Source: Gallionella sp. (GTDB lineage Bacteria; Pseudomonadota; Gammaproteobacteria; Burkholderiales; Gallionellaceae). From it: DNA of 34,385 nucleotides. The position numbers were made by a program, and so were the translations under genes. This document shows, piece by piece, positions 1 through 8,165 of the stretch (position 1 is its first letter; the number at the start of each line of letters is the position of its first letter). The stretch spans positions 1 to 34,385 of the forward strand of contig JANXXX010000114.1 of the NCBI GenBank assembly GCA_025350405.1, given 5' to 3'. Below the pieces are notes generated by a model. The model worked only from the letters and a program-made list of their open reading frames with translations, searched no databases and was not told where the DNA came from.

Positions 1-396
1 AAACCAGGCAATGTTTTGTTCACCGAATCTGCCCTGCGCGACCAGACCGAGCAACTTGCCGAGTTGCGCGTTGTTGCCCAGTTCGGCGTGCGCATCGAGC
101 GGCAGGTGATAGGCCAGCAGGCTCACATCGTTGCGCAATAACTGCGCGATGCGTTTTTTCTTGATGCCTACCAGCGTTGCCTCTTCGTTGCGCCAGAAAT
201 AACCGTGATGCACCAGGATCGCATCTGCCCCCCACGTGATCGCCGCTTCCAGCACCTGCTGCGAAGCCGTCACCCCGGTAGCGATGCGCCGCACTTCCGT
301 GCGGCCTTCCACCTGCACGCCATTCGGACAGTAATCCTTGAACAGATTGGTTTGCAACAGGCTTGCGTTATAATCACATAATTCGTTAAGCAGCAT
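1..396 (-). CDS. Nif3/DUF34 family dinuclear-metal protein (3' end cut off)
   Basis: I translated this frame by eye; it stays open for all 132 codons and leaves the window at its C-terminal side. It resembles the E. coli YbgI type of Nif3-like proteins, cytosolic toroidal hexamers with a two-metal site. Visible motifs are HHGYFW at residues 63-68, whose paired histidines are metal ligands in the family, and LPLDAH at 98-103. The N-terminal stretch YCPNGVQVEG is also typical. The ATG at 396 is preceded by GGAAG four bases upstream. It is divergent from the htrA-like gene, with only 42 bp between starts. The biochemical role of the family is unsettled; a GTP cyclohydrolase-like activity has been proposed for some members. 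Family assignment is firm, function is not. Confidence 0.88.
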   Translation of the reverse strand, partial: MLLNELCDYNASLLQTNLFKDYCPNGVQVEGRTEVRRIATGVTASQQVLEAAITWGADAILVHHGYFWRNEEATLVGIKKKRIAQLLRNDVSLLAYHLPLDAHAELGNNAQLGKLLGLVAQGRFGEQNIAWF

Positions 397-438
397 ATAG
401 CTTCCTTTAACAATTAACTCCATCAAGTTCATCTTACC

Positions 439-1593
439 ATGCGTAAACACTGGCTTCTATTCACCCAAACCGTCACCATCGCGCTGGCGCTGTTGTTTAT
501 TGTTCACACCCTCAAGCCAGAGTTGCTGCCGAACGCGGCACGCAGCGGTGTGGTCACGCTGTATGAAAATACCCCGCTGCTCAGCGGCGACAAATCCCCT
601 GCAATGGGCTTAAGTGCCGCCGCACAAAAAGCCATACCAGCCGTGGTAAACATCTTTACCAGCACACTCATCAAGACCCCGGTCAATCCTTTTATGGATG
701 ACCCGCGCTTCAAATTTTTCTTTGGCGACCAGTTCGATACCGAACCACAAACCAGTTCCAGCCTGGGCTCCGGCGTCATCGTCAGCCCCGATGGCTACAT
801 CCTCACCAACCATCACGTCGTAGAAGCCGCCGACCAGATTGAAGTTGCACTGTCCGATGGCCGCAAGGCCAAGGCGCATGTCATCGGCTCAGACCCGGAA
901 ACTGATTTGGCCGTGATTAAAATCGAGCTGCCCGGCAACCTTCCCGCAATCACTTTTGGTCATCCGGAACAAGCGCATGTGGGCGACATGGTGCTCGCCA
1001 TAGGCAACCCGTTCGGTGTGGGTGAAACGGTCACAATGGGCATCGTCAGTGCGCTCAAGCGCGACCATCTGGGCATCAACACTTTTGAAAACTTCATCCA
1101 GACCGATGCTGCGATCAATCCCGGCAATTCCGGCGGCGCGCTGGTGGACAGCAACGGTAATTTGATCGGCATCAACAGCGCGATTTACTCGCCAAACGGC
1201 GGCTCACTGGGCATCGGCTTCGCCATTTCCGCCAGCACCGCAAAGAAGACCATGGAACAAATCATCCTGCACGGCTCGGTGACGCGCGGTTGGATAGGTG
1301 CAGGCGTGCAGGAACTTACCCCCGAACTGGCCGAGTCTTTCAAGCTCAGCGACAGCAAAGGCGTACTGGTCACCGAAGTGATACGCCGCAGCCCGGCAGA
1401 TCAGGCCGGCATACGAACCGGAGATATTCTGATTACGATAGACAACACCGCCATCGACAATTGGGGTGCCATGCTAGAAACCGTTTCCAACCTGCCGCCC
1501 GGCAAAGCTGTCCTGATCAAGCTGATGCGCAACGGAGAAGCGATCAGTTTGCAGGTGAAGATCGGCAAGCGTCCAAAGCCGGTGGCGCAGTAG
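439..1593 (+). CDS. HtrA/DegS-type periplasmic serine protease
   Basis: The protein has 384 residues, close to DegS (about 355) and shorter than two-PDZ DegP. An uncleaved signal anchor at about residues 7-26 would place the protease domain in the periplasm. The trypsin-like catalytic triad can be read as His126 (in TNHHVV), Asp156 (in SDPETDLAVI) and Ser231 (in NPGNSGGAL). One PDZ domain follows at about 285-375. DegS-like proteases sense misfolded envelope proteins through the PDZ domain and cleave anti-sigma factors; other members only degrade damaged proteins. No rseA/rpoE genes are nearby, so a sigma-E role is not shown. The gene converges on tatC, with a repeat-bearing spacer between them. 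Confidence 0.92.
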   Translation: MRKHWLLFTQTVTIALALLFIVHTLKPELLPNAARSGVVTLYENTPLLSGDKSPAMGLSAAAQKAIPAVVNIFTSTLIKTPVNPFMDDPRFKFFFGDQFDTEPQTSSSLGSGVIVSPDGYILTNHHVVEAADQIEVALSDGRKAKAHVIGSDPETDLAVIKIELPGNLPAITFGHPEQAHVGDMVLAIGNPFGVGETVTMGIVSALKRDHLGINTFENFIQTDAAINPGNSGGALVDSNGNLIGINSAIYSPNGGSLGIGFAISASTAKKTMEQIILHGSVTRGWIGAGVQELTPELAESFKLSDSKGVLVTEVIRRSPADQAGIRTGDILITIDNTAIDNWGAMLETVSNLPPGKAVLIKLMRNGEAISLQVKIGKRPKPVAQ

Positions 1594-1610
1594 ATTTGTG
1601 GACTCGCAAG

Positions 1611-1692
1611 TTGGGCAAAAGGCGAAGGCTGAGCCCAACATTGCGAACGAAATTGGTAGCACAGATTTGTTGAGCACGCACGCTTTGCCCAA
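1611..1692. repeat. Inverted-repeat element between htrA-like gene and tatC
   Basis: The 146-bp spacer of this convergent pair holds a 9-bp perfect inverted repeat, TTGGGCAAA at 1611-1619 and TTTGCCCAA at 1684-1692. A further inverted GCCCAA copy lies at 1633-1638. The low-complexity GGGCAAAG/GCGTGC texture resembles short dispersed palindromic elements seen between genes in many proteobacteria. It may act as a bidirectional transcription stop, although there is no good T-tract. Its copy number elsewhere cannot be seen here. Confidence 0.45.
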
Positions 1693-1739
1693 CCTACGCG
1701 CTTAATGTTTGCAATAGGTATGGTTAGGCAAAGCTCCAC

Positions 1740-2474
1740 CTATGCCGCGTCAGCGATTTTCTCGGTCGGTTTCACCCAATTTGCAACCACGATGCCGGCT
1801 TCGTAAAGCAAGCACAACGGGATCGCCAGCATGAGCTGCGACACGACATCTGGCGGGGTGAAGATCGCGCCGATGATGAACGCACCGACGATGACGTAAC
1901 GGCGAATTTCGCGCAGCTTCTCAATCGTTACGATTCCCATCCTGACCAGCACCACCACCGCCACCGGCACCTGAAAGGTGATGCCAAAAGCCATGAACGA
2001 ACCCAACACGAAACTCAAATATTTGTCGATATCGGTCATCACGGCCACGCCTTGGGGCGCGGATGCGATGATGAAACGGAATACCGCCGGGAATACCAGG
2101 AAGTAGGCGAATGCCATACCGCAAAGGAACAGCAGCATGCTGGCCACGATCAGCGGCACGACCAGACGCTTCTCGTGCGCATAGAGACCCGGGGCAACGA
2201 AGCGCCATATTTGGTACAGGATGTAAGGCAGCGCAATCAAAAAAGAGGCCATCATCGTCACCTTGAGCGGCACCAGGAATGGCGTGGTGACATCTGTGGC
2301 GATCATCTGCCCGCCTTGCGGCAATCTTGAAAGCAGCGGTTGCGCCAACAAGGCATACAAGTCCGCTGTCCAGTAAACCAGACAAAAAAACACCACCATC
2401 AATGCGATGAATGAATTCAACAGCCGTTTGCGCAACTCGATCAGGTGCGCAATGAAACTATCGCTGGTACTCAT
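1740..2474 (-). CDS. tatC: Sec-independent protein translocase TatC
   Basis: The 244 residues match the usual TatC length. TatC is the multi-spanning inner-membrane receptor of the twin-arginine translocase; with TatB it binds RR signal peptides and recruits TatA. The N-terminus (SFIAHLIELRKRLL) is the cytoplasmic signature of TatC. Six hydrophobic segments follow, with the typical FxxP-type motif VFPAVFRF after the third. The ATG at 2474 overlaps the tatB stop by four bases, so the genes are translationally coupled. tatC is the last gene of the his-hinT-tat transcript and runs toward the htrA-like gene. Identification is secure. Confidence 0.97.
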   Translation of the reverse strand: MSTSDSFIAHLIELRKRLLNSFIALMVVFFCLVYWTADLYALLAQPLLSRLPQGGQMIATDVTTPFLVPLKVTMMASFLIALPYILYQIWRFVAPGLYAHEKRLVVPLIVASMLLFLCGMAFAYFLVFPAVFRFIIASAPQGVAVMTDIDKYLSFVLGSFMAFGITFQVPVAVVVLVRMGIVTIEKLREIRRYVIVGAFIIGAIFTPPDVVSQLMLAIPLCLLYEAGIVVANWVKPTEKIADAA

Positions 2475-2875
2475 GCGGTTTTGTTCGCGGACTTATTGGC
2501 GGGTGGTGTCGCGGATGGATTCACTGCAGGCTGCGAGGGCAGATGCGTTGACTGGCCGGGTGTTGCTTGATCGGATGATGAAAGCTTTGCAACCACCTCG
2601 TTGATTTGCTGCGCTTGTTGATCCGCTGTTTGTGTCGATTGCTTGACCGATTGCTCCAGCGCGCTGGCTTCAGTTTGAATTTTCTGCTGCAACTGGCGGT
2701 ATTCTTCAATCGCCATATCGCGCGCGATGTCGGATTTCACGCCATTCACATAACGCTGCGCGCGCCCCCAAAGATGCCCCATGGTGCGCGCGACTTTCGG
2801 TAGGCGTTCCGGCCCGATGACGACGAGCGCCACCACCATGATCACCATCAATTCCGCGAAGCTGAAGTCGAACAT
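2471..2875 (-). CDS. tatB: Sec-independent protein translocase TatB
   Basis: The protein has 134 residues. It starts with MFDFSFAELMVIMVVALVVIGPERLPKVAR in essence: a single N-terminal membrane helix (about 5-21), the GPERLP hinge, and an amphipathic helix. That is the TatB rather than TatA pattern. A long polar, Gln-, Ser- and Pro-rich tail follows, ending in Ala/Asn/Lys-rich sequence of low complexity. TatB pairs with TatC in the twin-arginine substrate receptor complex of the inner membrane. The stop overlaps the tatC ATG by four bases, and tatA lies 24 bp upstream. The tail is variable in this family, so its composition is not unusual. Confidence 0.96.
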   Translation of the reverse strand: MFDFSFAELMVIMVVALVVIGPERLPKVARTMGHLWGRAQRYVNGVKSDIARDMAIEEYRQLQQKIQTEASALEQSVKQSTQTADQQAQQINEVVAKLSSSDQATPGQSTHLPSQPAVNPSATPPANKSANKTA

Positions 2876-2899
2876 CTTTGCCGTCCGGCGAAAGTAGAC

Positions 2900-3118
2900 T
2901 TAAACGTTGGTCGTTTTTTTGTCTTTCACTTCGCCTTCGATGGTCTGCCCGCCTTCTTTGATCTGCTTGGCAGCCTCATCTTCGCTTTTCATGCCTTCCT
3001 TGAAGCCCTTTACCGCGCCGCCCAAGTCGCTACCCATGTTGCGCAGTTTTTTGGTGCCGAAAATCAACACGACAACCAGCAACACAATCAGCCAATGCCA
3101 AATACTTAATCCGCCCAT
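2900..3118 (-). CDS. tatA: Sec-independent protein translocase TatA
   Basis: This 72-residue protein has one membrane helix (about 5-20), the FGTKKL hinge at about 20-25, then an amphipathic helix ([13 protein letters not shown]) and a charged tail. This is the classic TatA layout; the pore- or patch-forming subunit oligomerises around TatBC to move folded proteins to the periplasm. The GTKKL rather than GPERL hinge separates it from the neighbouring TatB. It lies 18 bp downstream of hinT, within the same leftward transcript. Confidence 0.96.
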   Translation of the reverse strand: MGGLSIWHWLIVLLVVVLIFGTKKLRNMGSDLGGAVKGFKEGMKSEDEAAKQIKEGGQTIEGEVKDKKTTNV

Positions 3119-3136
3119 CTCGCTCTCCTTGATAAA

Positions 3137-3484
3137 TTAATTGCGCCGCACCATCGGCGGAATGTTGCCACCGCCGATAACGTGAATGTGCAAATGAAAA
3201 ATTTCCTGTCCGCCGCCTTTGCCGGTGTTGATCACAGTGCGGAAGCCATTATCCAGCCCCTGCTCTTTCGCCAGCCTGGGCGCCAGCAACAGCATCTTAC
3301 CAAGCAACGCCGCATGGGCATCTCCGGCATCGGCCAGCGTGGCCAAGTGCAGCTTTGGCACCAGCATAAAATGCACCGGCGCAACCGGGTTGATGTCGTG
3401 GAACGCCAGCACCTCATCGTCCTCATACACCTTGCGGCAAGGGATGTCACCACGTGCTATTTTGCAAAACAAACAATCGCTCAT
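3137..3484 (-). CDS. hinT: HIT-family purine nucleoside phosphoramidase (HinT)
   Basis: The protein has 115 residues and carries the histidine triad HLHIH at residues 97-101; the middle histidine (H99) is the nucleophile in HINT proteins. The N-terminal CLFCKIARGDIP is the standard HinT start with a CxxC pair, and the C-terminal MVRRN tail is short. HinT hydrolyses AMP-N phosphoramidates, such as adenylated lysine. It is cytosolic and often encoded next to hisE and tat genes in betaproteobacteria, as here. It lies 2 bp downstream of hisE and 18 bp upstream of tatA. Confidence 0.94.
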   Translation of the reverse strand: MSDCLFCKIARGDIPCRKVYEDDEVLAFHDINPVAPVHFMLVPKLHLATLADAGDAHAALLGKMLLLAPRLAKEQGLDNGFRTVINTGKGGGQEIFHLHIHVIGGGNIPPMVRRN

Positions 3485-3486
3485 GC

Positions 3487-3840
3487 TCAGTCTCTCTTCC
3501 GGCTTTCTTTCTCGGCGATGCCCGACAAACCCTCGCGCCTTGCCAATTCATTCAGCACATCGTCGGAATTCAGGCCATGCTGCGCCAGCAACACCATGCA
3601 ATGAAACCATAAATCGGCGGTTTCATACACTAGATGAGTTTTATCTCCCGCCTTGCTCGCGAGTATGACTTCCGTCGCTTCCTCGCCGATTTTTTTCAGG
3701 ATGGCGTCCTCGCCCTTGCTGAATAACTTGGCGACATAGGAGCTTTCCGGCGATGCCTGTTTGCGCGCCTCCAGCGTTTCGGTCAATCTTTGTAAAATAT
3801 CCTGATGCATATTATCTGGGTGCAGATTATCCGGGTTCAT
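3487..3840 (-). CDS. hisE: Phosphoribosyl-ATP pyrophosphatase (HisE)
   Basis: HisE removes pyrophosphate from phosphoribosyl-ATP, the second step of histidine biosynthesis. The 117-residue protein shows the all-alpha MazG-like fold signature: SYVAKLF, then [21 protein letters not shown] with its metal-binding acidic residues, then [13 protein letters not shown]. The ATG at 3840 overlaps the hisI stop by four bases, which favours this start. A second candidate is the ATG at 3810, because the first ten residues (PDNLHPDN) form a short repeat and exceed the usual N-terminus. HisE is separate from HisI here, not fused as in enterobacteria. Confidence 0.95.
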   Translation of the reverse strand: MNPDNLHPDNMHQDILQRLTETLEARKQASPESSYVAKLFSKGEDAILKKIGEEATEVILASKAGDKTHLVYETADLWFHCMVLLAQHGLNSDDVLNELARREGLSGIAEKESRKRD

Positions 3841-4226
3841 TTCTTGTATATCTCATCGGGAGATTTAAGCACCGCATCCACTTCTACCCAATTGCCCTGT
3901 TCCAGACGACTGTAGAAGCAGCTCTCGCGTCCGGTATGGCAGGCAATGCCGCCTTGCTGTTCAACGCGCAACAAGATCACATCCCCATCGCAGTCGAGAC
4001 GAATTTCTTTTACTTTTTGAATATGTCCGGACTCTTCGCCCTTGTGCCAAAGTTTCTTGCGCGAGCGGGACCAATATACCGCCTCGCCTTTTTGCTGCGT
4101 GAGTTTTAGCGCATCGCGATCCATCCACGCCACCATCAGCACGCGACCTGTAATGGCATCCTGCGCAACGACCGTCACCAGCCCATCGCCGGACCAATTT
4201 ACTTTATTCAACCAGGTTTCGCTCAT
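3837..4226 (-). CDS. hisI: Phosphoribosyl-AMP cyclohydrolase (HisI)
   Basis: HisI opens the purine ring of phosphoribosyl-AMP, the third step of histidine biosynthesis. The 129-residue protein has the Mg-binding DCDGD motif at 78-82. The zinc ligands are C79 in that motif, C96 (in ACHTGRESC) and C103. The [16 protein letters not shown] segment (52-67) is the family signature. It overlaps both neighbours by four bases (hisF upstream, hisE downstream). This is the monofunctional form found in most betaproteobacteria. Confidence 0.97.
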   Translation of the reverse strand: MSETWLNKVNWSGDGLVTVVAQDAITGRVLMVAWMDRDALKLTQQKGEAVYWSRSRKKLWHKGEESGHIQKVKEIRLDCDGDVILLRVEQQGGIACHTGRESCFYSRLEQGNWVEVDAVLKSPDEIYKK

Positions 4227-4981
4227 AAGCGCACCTCAATGCCCTGCGCAGCCATGAACTGTTTGGCCTGTTGCACGGTGTATTCGCCAAAGTGGAAGAT
4301 ACTTGCGGCCAGCACTGCATCCGCTCCGCCTTTTTTTACACCATCGACCAAATGCTGCAGGTTGCCCACGCCACCACTGGCAATCACCGGGATATCCAGC
4401 ACGTCAGTAACAGATCGGGTCAATGCCAGATCAAAACCGATTTTTTGCCCATCTCTATCCATGCTGGTAAGCAGGATTTCACCCGCGCCCAAGTCTTGCA
4501 TTTTCCTTGCCCACGCCACCGCATCCAGACCCGTGGCATTGCGTCCACCATGGGTGAATACTTCCCAGTGGCCAGGTGTAACCTGCTTGGCGTCAATCGC
4601 CACCACGATGCACTGCGAACCATAGCGACCCGACGCATCGGCGACCAGTTGCGGATTGAGCACCGCCGAAGTATTGATGCTGACCTTATCCGCTCCTGCA
4701 TTCAGCAGATTGCGCACGTCCTGCACCTCGCGCACCCCGCCGCCCACGGTCAGCGGGATGAACACTTGCGATGCAACCTGTTCGATGATGCGAAAAATAA
4801 TTCCCCTATCATCCGAGCTGGCAGTGATGTCGAGGAAGGTCAGTTCATCCGCGCCCTGTTCGTTGTAACGGCGCGCGATTTCCACCGGGTCACCGGCATC
4901 GCGCAGCTCAACGAAACTCACACCTTTAACGACTCTGCCAGCCGTCACATCTAGGCAAGGAATGATGCGCTTGGCCAGCAT
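4223..4981 (-). CDS. hisF: Imidazole glycerol phosphate synthase, cyclase subunit HisF
   Basis: The 252-residue TIM-barrel subunit takes ammonia from HisH and makes IGP and AICAR. The general acid/base aspartates are visible as D11 (RIIPCLDV) and D130 (IVVAIDAK). The phosphate-binding loops VGGGVR and ASGGVGNL are intact. It starts three bases after the hisA stop and overlaps hisI by four bases. The partner HisH is encoded two genes upstream in the same operon. Length and all key residues are normal. Confidence 0.98.
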   Translation of the reverse strand: MLAKRIIPCLDVTAGRVVKGVSFVELRDAGDPVEIARRYNEQGADELTFLDITASSDDRGIIFRIIEQVASQVFIPLTVGGGVREVQDVRNLLNAGADKVSINTSAVLNPQLVADASGRYGSQCIVVAIDAKQVTPGHWEVFTHGGRNATGLDAVAWARKMQDLGAGEILLTSMDRDGQKIGFDLALTRSVTDVLDIPVIASGGVGNLQHLVDGVKKGGADAVLAASIFHFGEYTVQQAKQFMAAQGIEVRL

Positions 4982-4984
4982 GGG

Positions 4985-5755
4985 CTAGAGTATAGCTCCA
5001 TTCAGGATGCTGGCCGCCGGGGTCAGTTCATCCGCCAACGCCTGTGCCGCCTTGAAATCCAGCGTGCCTTCATAGATCGCACGGCCGGTGATCGCGCCGG
5101 TGATGCCCTCGACCTGTACCGCACACAGCGCCCGCACATCGTCCAGATTGGTGATGCCGCCGCTGGCGATCACCGGCACATGCAGCGGCCTGGCCAGCTC
5201 GACGGTGGCCGGAATGTTCACGCCGGACAACATGCCGTCGCGCCCGATGTCGGTATAGATAACGGCTTCCACGCCGTAGCCCTCAAAACGCTGTGCCAGA
5301 TCGGCGACATCATGCCCGGTCAGTTTCGACCAGCCATCCACCGCCACTTTGCCCCCCTTGGCATCCAGCCCCACCATGATGTGTCCGGGAAAAGCGTCGC
5401 AGGCTTCATGCAAGAAGCCCGGCACTTTTACCGCAGCAGTGCCGATGATGATATAAGTCACGCCGATGTCGAGATAGCGCTCGATGGTTTCCAGATCGCG
5501 GATGCCTCCGCCCAGTTGCACCGGAACATCCAAACCTACCGCATCGATGATGCTGCGCACGGCGGCTTCGTTCTTCGGCTTGCCGGCAAACGCGCCGTTT
5601 AGATCCACCAGATGCAGGCGGCGCGCGCCTTGCGCCAGCCAATGCTGCGCCGTCGCGGCGGGGTTTTCAGAAAACACTGTGGCATCTTCCATCACACCTT
5701 GTTTAAGGCGCACACAATGACCATCTTTCAAATCAATCGCAGGAATAATCAGCAT
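4985..5755 (-). CDS. hisA: ProFAR isomerase (HisA)
   Basis: HisA performs the Amadori isomerisation of ProFAR to PRFAR, the fourth step of histidine biosynthesis. The TIM-barrel protein has 256 residues, with catalytic aspartates D8 (IPAIDLKDG) and D131 (VGLDAKGG). The phosphate-binding motifs LGGGIRD and [10 protein letters not shown] are present. The C-terminal tail ([18 protein letters not shown]) is a few residues longer than typical. The gene is 16 bp from hisH and 3 bp from hisF. Confidence 0.97.
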   Translation of the reverse strand: MLIIPAIDLKDGHCVRLKQGVMEDATVFSENPAATAQHWLAQGARRLHLVDLNGAFAGKPKNEAAVRSIIDAVGLDVPVQLGGGIRDLETIERYLDIGVTYIIIGTAAVKVPGFLHEACDAFPGHIMVGLDAKGGKVAVDGWSKLTGHDVADLAQRFEGYGVEAVIYTDIGRDGMLSGVNIPATVELARPLHVPVIASGGITNLDDVRALCAVQVEGITGAITGRAIYEGTLDFKAAQALADELTPAASILNGAIL

Positions 5756-5771
5756 GACAGTAAGTAATAAA

Positions 5772-6404
5772 TTAAGGATTCCATTGCATAAAGTTTTGCA
5801 GCAGCTTCAGCCCTGCTGTATGGCTCTTTTCCGGGTGAAATTGCACGGCAAACAAATTGTTCTTTGCCACCGCACACACGAACGATTGAGGGTATTTGCA
5901 GGTCGCCTGTACCAGCGATGCATCATGTGGCTGCACATAGTAACTGTGCACGAAATAAAAGCGCGCATCCTGTTCTATGCCGGCCCACAACGGGTGCTGC
6001 ACATGATGCACCTGGTTCCAGCCCATGTGTGGCACCTTGAGTTTATCGCCATGGGCGTCGTGCATGTTGTTGGCAAAACGCACCACCTTGCCGTGCAAAA
6101 TCCCCAAGCCGGCAGTATCGCCCTCGGCACTGCGTTCGAACAACATTTGCAGGCCGATACAGATACCGAGAAAAGGCTTGCTGCGCGCAGCCAGCAGGAC
6201 CGCATCGCGCAAACCGCGCGCATCCATCTCGCGCATGCAATCGGGCATCGCACCTTGTCCGGGGAACACCACGCGCTTGGCATTTTTAATCACGTCGGCA
6301 TTATCCGTGACGACGATATCGGCATCGGGCGCGACCTTGCGCAAGGCCTGCTCGACCGAGCGCAAATTGCCCATACCGTAGTCGACTACCGCAACATCTG
6401 TCAT
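5772..6404 (-). CDS. hisH: Imidazole glycerol phosphate synthase, glutaminase subunit HisH
   Basis: HisH is a class I glutamine amidotransferase that feeds ammonia to HisF. The catalytic Cys82 lies in GICIGLQ (the usual form is GICLGMQ), and His190 and Glu192 lie in FHPEKS. The N-terminal [12 protein letters not shown] motif is standard and the length, 210 residues, is normal. hisB lies 7 bp upstream and hisA 16 bp downstream. The Ile/Leu replacements around the nucleophile are conservative and no loss of function is suggested. Confidence 0.97.
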   Translation of the reverse strand: MTDVAVVDYGMGNLRSVEQALRKVAPDADIVVTDNADVIKNAKRVVFPGQGAMPDCMREMDARGLRDAVLLAARSKPFLGICIGLQMLFERSAEGDTAGLGILHGKVVRFANNMHDAHGDKLKVPHMGWNQVHHVQHPLWAGIEQDARFYFVHSYYVQPHDASLVQATCKYPQSFVCAVAKNNLFAVQFHPEKSHTAGLKLLQNFMQWNP

Positions 6405-6411
6405 TGTAATT

Positions 6412-6999
6412 CTACAGGGTACCTTTAGTGGAAGGCATCACGCCGACCATGCGCGGATCAAGTTCCAGTGCCATGCGCAACGCACGGCCGAATGCCTTGA
6501 AAATCGTCTCGGCCTGATGATGGGCATTTTCGCCAGACAGGTTGTCGATATGCAGCGTCACCAAGGCGTGATTAACGAAGCCCTGAAAAAACTCCTTGAT
6601 CAGATCCACATCGAACTCACCGACGCTGCCACGCACGAACTCGCAATTGAATACCAAACCCGGACGACCGGAAATATCCAGTACTACACGGGACAAAGCC
6701 TCGTCCAAGGGGATATATGCATGACCATAGCGACGCAATCCCTTCTTGTCGCCGACAGCCTGATTAAACGCCTGACCCAGCGTGATGCCGATGTCTTCCA
6801 CGGTGTGATGCGCGTCGATGTGCAGATCGCCCTTGGCCTGAATATTCAAATCCAGCAAACCATGCCGTGCGATCTGGTCGAGCATGTGATCAAGAAACGG
6901 CAGCCCGGTATCGAACTTGGCCTTGCCGCTGCCGTCAAGCGCCAGTTCAATTGTAATCTGGGTTTCCAGGGTGTTGCGTGATACTTTCGCGCTACGCAT
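6412..6999 (-). CDS. hisB: Imidazoleglycerol-phosphate dehydratase (HisB)
   Basis: The 195-residue monofunctional IGP dehydratase lacks the fused histidinol-phosphate phosphatase domain found in E. coli HisB. The manganese-binding histidine motifs are intact: [10 protein letters not shown] (38-47), HHTVEDIG (64-71) and [12 protein letters not shown] around H160-H161. It dehydrates IGP to imidazole-acetol phosphate, the substrate of HisC encoded 8 bp upstream. No histidinol-phosphatase gene is visible in this window. Confidence 0.98.
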   Translation of the reverse strand: MRSAKVSRNTLETQITIELALDGSGKAKFDTGLPFLDHMLDQIARHGLLDLNIQAKGDLHIDAHHTVEDIGITLGQAFNQAVGDKKGLRRYGHAYIPLDEALSRVVLDISGRPGLVFNCEFVRGSVGEFDVDLIKEFFQGFVNHALVTLHIDNLSGENAHHQAETIFKAFGRALRMALELDPRMVGVMPSTKGTL

Positions 7000-7007
7000 G
7001 ATTAGCC

Positions 7008-8102
7008 TTATGCGGATTGATTAATGGTTTCTAGTAATGCAGCAATAAACTTCTTATTCTCTTCTGGTGTACCCACCGTCACACGCAAGCAGTCTTTCAA
7101 CATCGGATGACCGCCGTCCAGGTTCTTGATCAGCACTCCGCGCTGTTTCAAGCCGTTGAACACTGCAGTTGCATTTGCAACGCGGAACAACAGGAAATTC
7201 GCCTCGCTGGGGTAAACTTTTACATCAGCGATTTCGCCCAACTGCCGCTGCAACTTTGCACGATCCCGCTTGATTTGTTCCGCTTGCTGCAACAGCACCT
7301 CATGATGCACCAATAACTTTTCGGCAACCAGTTGCGGCAATACGCCGACATTATACGGCAAGCGCAGCTTTTCCAACTGCCCCAACCACGCCGCGCTGCC
7401 CGCCAGAAAACCCAGGCGCAATCCGGCCATGCCAAGCTTGGAAAAAGTGCGCATCACCAACAGGTTCGGATAACGCGCCAGATGCGGAATAAAGCTATCG
7501 CTGGCAAAGGCATAATAAGCCTCATCCACCACCACCAAACCCGGCGCTGCCTCAATGATCTGCACCACCGCGTCCGCCGGAAATAAGTTGCCGGTGGGAT
7601 TATTCGGATAGGCCAGAAAAATCAACGCGGGACTTTCACGTGCAATTGCCGCAAGTGTCGCAGGTATATCCAAAGAATAATCAGACGCTAAGGGCACGCC
7701 CACATAACGCATCCCGGTGAACGTCGCGATCATTTTGTACATCACGAATGACGGCTCCACGCTGAGCAGTACCGCGCCCGGCTTATTGACGGCCAGCGCC
7801 AGCAACTGGATCAATTCGTCAGAGCCATTGCCGAGCAGCACCTCCATACCCTGTGGCAAACCAGTCACCGCACGGATTTTTTCTTTAAGTGATGCAGCAC
7901 CGGGATCGGGATAGCGGTTGATGGCAGTGGCAGCGACCGCCTCGGCGATTTCGCCGCGCAACTCGAGTGGCACAAGATAGGGATTCTCCATCGCATCCAG
8001 CTTGATGTAGCCGGAGCTGTCCGGCACATGATAAGCATGCAGATCAAGAATTTCCTGGCGCAGTAGCGCGGCTGCGAGAGAAGTTGCCGAGATGAATGAC
8101 AT
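7008..8102 (-). CDS. hisC: Histidinol-phosphate aminotransferase (HisC)
   Basis: This PLP-dependent fold-type I aminotransferase has 364 residues from the ATG at 8102. The PLP lysine is K222 ([13 protein letters not shown]), with YPNNPTGN (165-172) and VVDEAYY (191-197) supplying cofactor contacts. An in-frame TTG at 8135 would add 11 residues; I prefer the ATG because the extension is not family-like. No clear Shine-Dalgarno sequence precedes either start. It is the first his gene here. hisG and hisD, which often precede hisC in betaproteobacteria, are absent, and a histidine-kinase gene ends 63 bp upstream. Confidence 0.95.
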   Translation of the reverse strand: MSFISATSLAAALLRQEILDLHAYHVPDSSGYIKLDAMENPYLVPLELRGEIAEAVAATAINRYPDPGAASLKEKIRAVTGLPQGMEVLLGNGSDELIQLLALAVNKPGAVLLSVEPSFVMYKMIATFTGMRYVGVPLASDYSLDIPATLAAIARESPALIFLAYPNNPTGNLFPADAVVQIIEAAPGLVVVDEAYYAFASDSFIPHLARYPNLLVMRTFSKLGMAGLRLGFLAGSAAWLGQLEKLRLPYNVGVLPQLVAEKLLVHHEVLLQQAEQIKRDRAKLQRQLGEIADVKVYPSEANFLLFRVANATAVFNGLKQRGVLIKNLDGGHPMLKDCLRVTVGTPEENKKFIAALLETINQSA

Positions 8103-8165
8103 GACACGAAACAAAGCGTAATAACAACCAGCCAAAGCTTATCACATATGATCGTCTCTACAAAT

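Noticed and set aside
5754-6428. Long open frame on the plus strand (224 codons) opposite hisH
   Set aside because: It is antisense to a clear hisH with all catalytic residues, and its product has no family character. GC-rich coding DNA gives such shadows.
8102-8135. TTG start for hisC adding 11 residues
   Set aside because: The extension does not match the usual HisC N-terminus and has no better ribosome site than the ATG at 8102.
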